Source of the DNA: Magnolia sinica
Taxonomy: Eukaryota > Streptophyta > Magnoliopsida > Magnoliales > Magnoliaceae
Length of the DNA stretch: 64,000 nt
Direction of reading: 5' to 3'
Assembly (NCBI RefSeq): GCF_029962835.1
Contig: NC_080577.1
Location: forward strand, 26,642,501 to 26,706,500
This document shows positions 57,449 to 64,000 of this stretch, in pieces. The first letter of the stretch is position 1, and each line of letters opens with the position of its first letter. Under the pieces are notes generated by a model. It saw nothing but the letters and a program-made list of their open reading frames with translations. It was not told the origin of the DNA and searched no databases. A program made the position numbers and the translations under genes.

Positions 57449-58020
57449 TTTTTGAGATGCGGAGCCACATCTGGACAGAACCGCTCGAACGGTCGAGGAG
57501 CTTGCTCGACTAGTCGAGGGTTCGCTTAACTCAAAGTCCAGCAAACAAAATTGATTTTTGGTCCGAGGTGCTCGAGCGGTCGAGGCCCATGCTCGACCAG
57601 TCGAGGTTATGTAGATTCGTTTACTGATTTTGCACGGACTGCATATTTTTTAGGCGATTTCACAAGGGTGCGGAAGGGAAGTTACCTAAACTATAAATAG
57701 GACCTAAACTATAAATAGGGGTTCCTAAGTCTATTCTAGGAAATGAGAAAGGGTTTTCTAAGCTAGGCTAAGGGTTATCTTTGTGCATGGGAGTATCAAG
57801 AGGTTAGTATATTGCTTGTAATCTTCGTTTTTCTTCATAGTGGAAGTTTGCATCCGTGGTTTTTTACCCTTGTTGCGATTTTTCTACGTATATCTTATCT
57901 TGTGGTTTGTTTGGAATGCTTTGGTTCTTCTTCTAGATTATATTTCTTGTTGTTTATCGTTTGTGGGTGAGACCGGAGATTGGATCTTGGTTTACTGCGT
58001 TGTTGGCATGCTGCGCAACA
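57449..58020 (+). repeat. Copia 3' LTR
   Basis: 572 bp, longer than its partner. It has extra GCTCGA...TCGAG units, including the perfect palindrome CTCGACTAGTCGAG near 57,507, and a 21-bp tandem repeat that doubles the TATA-like word ACTATAAATAGG (near 57,690-57,720). The purine tract AAGTGGAAGATT precedes it. Confidence 0.85.
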
Positions 58021-59057
58021 CTATATGCATTCACTTAGCTTACACCACTTATGCTATGTGAACATAAGATTTTATATGTATCAAAAGGGCTTTATAAGGC
58101 CAAGGGGAAGGCTTAAAAGAATATGGGTGGAGGAAGTAACAAAAATATTCGATGAGCTATGGTTTAAATGAAGTTATAGCCTTTAATAGAGTGAAATAGG
58201 GAAATGAATTTAAATAGTTGACTTCAATTAGTTAGGATAAGGGTTAGATGAGGATAATGTAATCATAAGTGTGCATCTAATGTCCCCGTGGGTACACCAA
58301 CACCCTAGAGGTTACACATATGAATGCCCATTTCAGGTTCGACATATGTATGAAAATGTATATAGGTATTGTTTACTTGGCTCGAACTTAACTTATTAAT
58401 TAATACTCCTATTTGATATGGCTAATGAAAAGCGTCATGTGCACTTATCAGATACAAGCCCTTCTATAAAAAGCAAATATTCTTACCAGCACACATGGCA
58501 TGGCGGCATATGATAGACACGAAGATTCTTGTAGGCCCTTGCCAAGGCAACTTACCAGCCAATTTACAAGCCCCACTTAGCTTTGGACTGGCCCGAGCTT
58601 TTCATTGCGTTAGATAGGACTTGGCTTGGCAGGTCAGGCTCAGGCCCAACCAAATATTTTTAGCCTCAAGCTTAAGCATATTGAGCTAGTACCCATGTTA
58701 AACTCAGGCCTTGGACCTTGAGTGTTTGGCCGGCCTTGAGCTACCTCGGTCCACTCCATTGCCTCCCCTAGCCTAAGTACATAGCACTTCCATGAACTTA
58801 GACACTTAAAACCGAGTTAAATGCATTTTGTACATTAAGCTAAATACACAAAGCTTTCTGCCTCATTTTCAAACTCAATAATATTCTCGTGAGGCCGGCG
58901 GAAACTAATAGAAGAAAGTGCTTCACAAATGTAAATAACAATAATAAGTAATACAAAGGAAACATGAAATAATAATATCCCTTCATCTATTTGTCTTCTC
59001 TGTGATAGCTTAGAGTGGGCCAAGCCTGCGAACTGGATCAGATGTAACGATAAGGTC
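58021..59057. other. Intergenic sequence downstream of the PLAC8 gene
   Basis: No gene is visible. Around 58,085-58,170 a short translation (RPRGRLKRIWVEEVTKIFDE) faintly recalls the end of a plant LINE reverse transcriptase. Around 58,560-58,760, words such as TTGGCTTGGC, GGCCCGAGC-like text and GGCCTTGGACC suggest a decayed DNA repeat. The last part would be the 3' untranslated region of the PLAC8 gene; I could not fix a polyadenylation signal. Confidence 0.4.
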
Positions 59058-62000
59058 TTATCTATGCATGGAAGGAGGCATTTGAGGAGGAGCGTTCGGA
59101 GGACCAATCCAACCTGGTTTTTGCACATAAATTAAACATCAGTTATCATGTACCACCATGGAATGAGCATTCGGAAAGTTGTCAGATGTGACTCATCTGA
59201 GTCGAATCAGATTCAGTCCAACCAATCTAGTTTGACACTGTGCGTAAACCTTGAGTCACATAGGCCATTCAAGCCCGGACTTGGGTGAGTCATGACTCAA
59301 CTTGATACTAGACGAGTCGGCACAAGTGGCTAGATTGCTATGAAATTATTGTTAGTGGTACCATAAATATTTTATTTCTTTGCAGAATTGATATTTGCAC
59401 CCACCTTTTCATTTTGTTACAATTTTAAAACGCAAAAATGAAAATGGACCTATCAATATGAAAAAGGTAGAGGGCCAAAATTCATAGTTAGCAGAGGAAT
59501 GCTACCAATTGCAATCAGCTACCCAGCTTAGCTGGGGACACATCTGGACCGCTCTTCATCTGGGCCTTACTAAGGCCTTAGTTCATAACAAATAATCTTA
59601 TAATACATTTAACTAACAATGGCTTGGGAATTTTGCTGAGCAAGGCTCATGCAAATGCCATCATATGTTAGAGGACCTGGTCCAAGAATCAGGTTGGTCC
59701 ACTAATCAGGTAGGCCAAAAAAAAAAAAAAACATATATGGCTGACAAAGACAGCCATATATAGTTTTCTAATTCCTCTGCTTCTTTCTAATATTGTGGTC
59801 CACATGCTGAGTAGACCAACCTGATTTATGTGTGAGGAAATTTAAAAAGAATATATGAAAAAACCCAAATGAGTAGCTCATGACCTTTAGAAGGGTCCAA
59901 GCCCCTGGCAGTGAGCTCGTCATGCTCTTGACACAAGGCACAAGGTCCGCAGCAGCAATGAACGCAACAGTCATTACAAGGCTCAGGTGGTAAACCGTAT
60001 TTTTCCCTCAGTTTCTCTCTATACACGCATCCGTACAGCCAGTGACATTGAAACAACATCAAGAACCCATACACAATACCTTGTCCGATGCAAGCTGAAA
60101 TACAAGCTCTAGGCATTAGTATTAAAGTTAGTTATCCATCAAGCCATCCTTCTTCATGTGGCTTTTATGCACCAGATCCAGACCGTTCATCCCGTGAGCC
60201 CTACTGCAGATGGGGTCTACTCCAAAATTGGCAACACCCCAAATGATCCTAGCCAAAGGTTGGATTGTTACCAAGATGGTTGGTCAGGAGAAAGAAAGTT
60301 CAACCCACGGTCAACATTCAATTGGCAAAAGTTCACTAGGATCATCTGACCTTCTTGGTTTTTGGGGTATGGCCCATCCTCAGTAGAGCCCAACAGATGA
60401 ATGGGGAGTGATTGATAACTAAACTGGATATGTTCCAGTTCATAAGCCCTTCATAAATGTAACAAATATGTAAGGTTCCATTCAGGTAGGGGATCATATA
60501 CGGTTGGTATTAAGTCTAATCCTCATTTGGCAGGCCCATACTCTCCACACAAATGCTGCTAATTAAGCTTGTGATAGGAAAATGCTACTTTAGTGAAGTT
60601 AATCTTATGTAAAGGGTAAGGCCCATCTAAGATCTTCTACCCAAATGGACCCTAAGTTATAGATAATGTGTTTGGATGCACAATAAAATTGAATTGCGAA
60701 CGTTCAGTTTAATGAAGAAAAAATGACAAACTTAAGGGGAGCATGCCACCACCATGTACTATAATAACATATAGGGGCATGACCTAAATCATCCATAAGG
60801 GGTACCACTATGTAGATGCCCTGACAGCCCAATAATCAATTCAATCCATTAGTCAGGTGGGCCATAATTTACAAAATAAATGTACAATTGTAAAAAATAA
60901 AATAAAAATTAAAGGTTTTACCCTATTCCCTTGTATTTGAAATCATAGTAGATTTGCTAGGTAGACCAGCTTTATTTTTGGGTGAGAACATCTACATGGT
61001 TAGACCCATTTAGTGGGTCGCTAGGATATTGCACTTGTAATCGAAATGTTGAAATATTCAATTCAAGCGGTTTTTTTTTTTTCTTTTAACATACCCCATC
61101 CAATGGTAAAACTATCATTTATAAACGGTTCAAGTCTTTCCAAAAAAAAAAATGCAAACTCAACACTATAGTTATAGTGTTTCATATTGCAATAAATCAG
61201 GATATTGAAGTTGCAATTCAATCTGATTTTGCATCCAAACAGACCCAAACCATGTTGTTCAAGGATTATATACTTCTTTTAAAATAAAAATAAAAATGGC
61301 ATACTTACAACTCCGCCCTTCATCTACCACTTCTGCTATCTGTCCGAAAGTGACACACGGGAGAATGCATGCAATGCAACCTGCAATCCATCCAACGTTA
61401 CGCACCAAAAACAGTATTATACAATTGAATGTCGAATATGTACAAGTTCATCCGGTTTAAGTCTTTACGGGTCGGGCCCATGGTTAGGTGATCCATACTA
61501 CGCTGTATGATGGACGATGGTGTGGACGGTCTACCATGACCGTTCAATTGGTGTCCACCCAATAGACGGCTAAGAAAGAAAATAGTTAGGCCCAATGGAC
61601 CAGGCACCAAATATCTCCCAGATGTAAATGTCCCAAACCTTTCAACTGGAAGTAAAGGAAAAACATGTTCCAAAAAAAATGTTATAATCCAGGCCGTTCA
61701 GTCTCTTCATCTTGAACGGATTAAGGGTCAGACCAAAATCAAATGGTTTCTTAATTCAGGTGGGTCTCAACGAAAATAGATGGGCGTTACCACGTACCCA
61801 TTACCCTTTCTGTGGCAAACCTGATCTTTGTACCGGGCTGATTTATGGGCCCTTTATGTAACTTCAGGTGACGCATCCAATGGACGGATTGGATGGTGTT
61901 CACACGTCAAGTGGGGTCCCCATCTGCCCAGTACCACCGTAGGTCTACGTTGGTGCTAACAGAGAAAATGCGGCAACGGTTCCCATTCAACCAATAAAAT

Positions 62001-62221
62001 ACAAATCTAAGCTCCTGAAATCTTGGGATTTTTTGGGGTGGGCCAACCACCGAAGTCCCATGAGATCAACGTTTTAGATCGCTGAACCATGGGACCCACT
62101 TGTACTAGAAACTGAAGTGGGCGAAACATGAAAAAACAAAGATCTTACAAGTACTCCCTTCTCCGCTCCCACAAAGGCCCACAGACCACTTTGATTGCTG
62201 ACGGTTCGTAGCAATATTCAT
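59058..62221 (-). CDS. PLAC8-family protein, PLANT CADMIUM RESISTANCE-like (four exons)
   Basis: Predicted exons on the minus strand: 62,221-62,149, 61,380-61,309, 60,094-59,885 and 59,113-59,058, joining in phase to a 136-residue protein plus stop. Donors are GTAAGA, GTAAGT and GTCATG; acceptors are TTGCAG, TTTCAG and ACCAG. The protein has a short polar N-terminus with KWSVGLCG, then CCIACILPCVTFGQIAEVVD (residues about 25-44) and a hydrophobic segment GIVYGFLMLFQCHWLYGCVY. The cysteine-rich core PCNDCCVHCCCGPCALCQEH follows (about 86-105), then LTARGLDPSKGW and a proline/methionine-rich tail ending SMHR. Plant PLAC8 proteins of the PCR and cell-number-regulator groups are small membrane proteins linked to cadmium and zinc efflux or organ size; which applies here is not shown. 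The family's CCxxxxCPC appears as CCxxxxLPC. Introns are 768, 1,214 and 771 bp. A truncated copy lies at 50,432-51,566. Exon structure is inferred by eye. Confidence 0.88.
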
Positions 62222-62282
62222 GGTTGATAATCACACGAAGTTTGTTATATTTCAAGTATACCAACCTAAGATCTACGTCCGA

Positions 62283-62290
62283 TATATATA
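62283..62290 (-). promoter_or_regulatory. TATA box of the PLAC8 gene
   Basis: TATATATA lies 62 bp upstream of the ATG, implying a 5' untranslated leader of roughly 30 nt. It is conserved in the truncated copy. A single CACGTG lies further upstream at 62,375-62,380. Confidence 0.6.
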
Positions 62291-62399
62291 GACGCACACA
62301 TCTCTGGGGATGTCTCATGTCCAACCGGTTGTACCATGAGATACTTTCCACCCAACGGATCACTTTCAACCTTTCACGTGCATGACAAATCCAACCCGT

Positions 62400-63270
62400 C
62401 TAATAGGTTGGGCCTACCATTAAGAATCAACATCTTAAAAATATGTCTAATAAAATCATCATGTGGGACACATCATTGAAAACAATATCTACCCAGTGAT
62501 AATAAGAAAATTAAAGTACGGTCTACCTATTGAGTGGGTGTGGATGATTTTTGGATAAGTTGAGCGTCGTGGTGAGTAAAATATATTGAACAGATTAGAT
62601 GTAGAACATAGATGACAGATTGCAAATTATTCATTGGATGGACGGTAATTTGTGGTCCAACGTGTCGGACTTGAGACCTTCTCCGCATCTATAAGCTTAC
62701 ACGATAATAGCCATGGTCGACTTAATATATTTTACAAGAGGAAGCTTCCATTGTAATTATTTTAGATTAGGACGCGCGGAATTTGAAAAACAATGATACT
62801 CTGGTAGTGTGATTGATGATACACAGGCACTTAGAAATTGTAAACATGCCGTACAAATAAATTAATTAAACTGTCCAAATTATGGGTTTTAGTTTACATG
62901 TATAAAGAACCAAAAATTATGATCACTTGATTATCTGACCATCGGATTTATTGGATGGTCCTGTTTAAATAAACAAGTGTCCATGTATCAGAGATTTAGA
63001 ATAGTTCAACCGATCTGATTGTGGGATCTGTACTTAGATAAAGTGGGTTCCACAGTTTTGGTTGGGTTCATTTGTGTTAACGCATGCCACGTGTGTACTT
63101 TCTGAGTGCATGAGTATCTAGCGTCACACTTACCAGAGTACCAAATAACTCGATATTATTTATGTGCTGGCCGGCTTCTAGAGGCGATGAATAGCAGGAC
63201 CCTGGAGACTCGACCGAGGACGAGGATTGGGTACTACTGCCCCACCATTACCTAACTAGAGACTGAGGGT
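62400..63270. other. Intergenic sequence upstream of the PLAC8 gene
   Basis: The part to about 62,690 is similar to 52,730-52,990 and so belongs to the duplicated segment. Beyond that I see no gene and no recognisable family. Confidence 0.4.
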
Positions 63271-63274
63271 CCTG

Positions 63275-63560
63275 GAAGGGCCTCTGTGGGGTCCACCATG
63301 ATGTATTTTTTAATCCAAACCGTCCATTCATTTTGAAAGATCATTTTAGGTGATGACCCCAAAAAGGAGCAGATAAAAGGCTCAAGTAGACAACACCACA
63401 TGAAACAGTACGGATTGAATATCAACTGTTGAAAACTTCCCTGGGATACAGAAGTTTTGGATCAAACTGATGTTTTCGTTGCTCTATGTGACCTTATGAG
63501 CAGGTTGGACGGCGAATAAACATCACGGTGGGCCCAAGGAAGGTTTCAACTCAGTTGTCA
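63275..63560. repeat. Interspersed GTGGGGTCCACC / ACCGTCCATTC repeat
   Basis: It runs CTGTGGGGTCCACCATGATG, then CCAAACCGTCCATTC, ATCATTTTAGGTGATGA, CCCCAAAAA, GACCTTATGAGCAGGTTGGA and CACGGTGGGCCC. The same words in the same order occur inside both D LTRs (about 35,540-36,170 and 41,990-42,640), so this is one family. It is non-coding and its exact ends are unclear. Confidence 0.6.
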
Positions 63561-64000
63561 TTGTCACTACAGTAAGCAGTGGTGTGGTCCAGTTGTGCCA
63601 TCAATCTGCCTCCTTATGTGATGAAAAAATTAGCACCGTGGGCGCTAACCTTTTATGCTTTTTATTTATTTATTTATTTATTTTTGTATGAAAGGCAAAA
63701 AACTTACTTCAAGGGAAGGAGATTTTTAGGGTATGGATAAAAGGTTTTGGACAAAAAAATTCCTGAATTTTACGTCAACATGAGAAAAAGGTAGAAGTAT
63801 TTTCATATTTATAAGATCTTACGGTACAAGTTTAGATTAGTAAGTAAGTTTTGTTTGGGCCAAATAAAAAAAAGTTGGATAGTTAGTCACGTCAACAATG
63901 AAAAATTAACCTTATGTGATTCGTCCTCGAATGAACCGTAAAAATGAATGGAATGTGCGGATAAAACATATAGGTAATGGTGGGCCCCACATAGCCCCTG
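63561..64000. other. AT-rich end of window
   Basis: A (TTTA)n run occurs at about 63,661-63,684 and GGTGGGCCCCACAT near the end. No gene is visible. Confidence 0.4.

Larger units (their letters stand above)
52998..58020 (+). mobile_element. Ty1/copia retrotransposon (Tork/TNT-like)
   Basis: LTRs are at 52,998-53,483 and 57,449-58,020, with TG-like and CA ends. Flanking CTATG (52,993-52,997) and CTATA (58,021-58,025) match at 4 of 5. The interior has gag, protease, integrase, RT and RNase H in copia order. The LTRs differ by many substitutions and several length changes, so it is old. It is broken, with more than ten interruptions. It lies between the two PLAC8 copies and about 1.4 kb upstream of the truncated one. 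Confidence 0.9.

Noticed and set aside
58085-58170. Possible LINE 3' end (RGRLKRIWVEEV)
   Set aside because: The resemblance covers about 20 residues and there is no endonuclease, RT or poly-A tail nearby. It is too weak to annotate.
58835-59128. 97-codon minus-strand frame overlapping the last PLAC8 exon
   Set aside because: It reads the last exon and trailer in a different frame. The in-phase reading ending at 59,058 matches the PLAC8 C-terminus.
62145-62369. 74-codon minus-strand frame over PLAC8 exon 1
   Set aside because: It starts upstream of the TATA box and reads exon 1 in another frame. The ATG at 62,221 fits both the paralogue and the splice phase.

Overview
This is a 64-kb piece of a repeat-rich plant nuclear genome. 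It holds long nested LTR retrotransposons, a terminal-inverted-repeat DNA element, and one intact intron-bearing gene for a plant-type PLAC8 (PLANT CADMIUM RESISTANCE-like) protein. The abundant interspersed words GTGGGSCCCACC and ACCGTCCAT resemble repeats I remember from magnoliid trees. That taxonomic hint is recollection only and is weak.

Layout. About 1-1,729 is unclassified non-coding DNA. From 1,730 to 48,700 almost everything is fossil Ty3/gypsy material, nested at least three deep. A chromovirus-like element with very long LTRs (about 5.4 kb, here called D) has its first LTR at 2,875-3,208 plus 34,833-39,918. That LTR was split by an Athila-type element (C, 3,209-34,827) with a perfect CACCT target duplication. 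The 5' LTR of C was in turn split by a younger Athila complex (A/B, 5,105-24,834) with a perfect TTGGT duplication. The A/B complex is LTR - interior - LTR - truncated interior - foreign segment - partial LTR. After D's first LTR come a short interior (39,919-40,927) and a second long LTR (40,928-46,268). A further gypsy fragment (46,269-48,700) carries a hAT-like non-autonomous element at 47,350-47,941.

The right quarter is more host-like. A four-exon PLAC8/PCR-like gene lies on the minus strand (59,058-62,221; 136 aa; TATA box upstream). A second copy at 50,432-51,566 keeps only its first two exons, with intact splice donors and TATA box. The two copies are parts of one duplicated segment (about 49.46-52.99 kb and 60.95-62.69 kb), separated by an old Ty1/copia element (52,998-58,020). 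The truncated copy has gained about 560 bp of upstream DNA carrying four CACGTG boxes.

Most notable observations: (1) repeated 24-27-nt exon-like modules in the Athila leader, each framed by a branch-point-like ACTAAC, a T-rich AG acceptor and a GT donor; (2) inverted repeats in the Athila LTRs whose arms change together between subfamilies; (3) a block-wise pattern in which CAG/CTG in one repeat copy lines up with CG in another, best explained as a sequencing or assembly artefact at CHG-methylated sites; (4) very long LTRs built partly of minisatellites around a roughly 1-kb interior; (5) a PLAC8 gene whose cysteine signature is a variant form. No tRNA, rRNA or CRISPR array was recognised.
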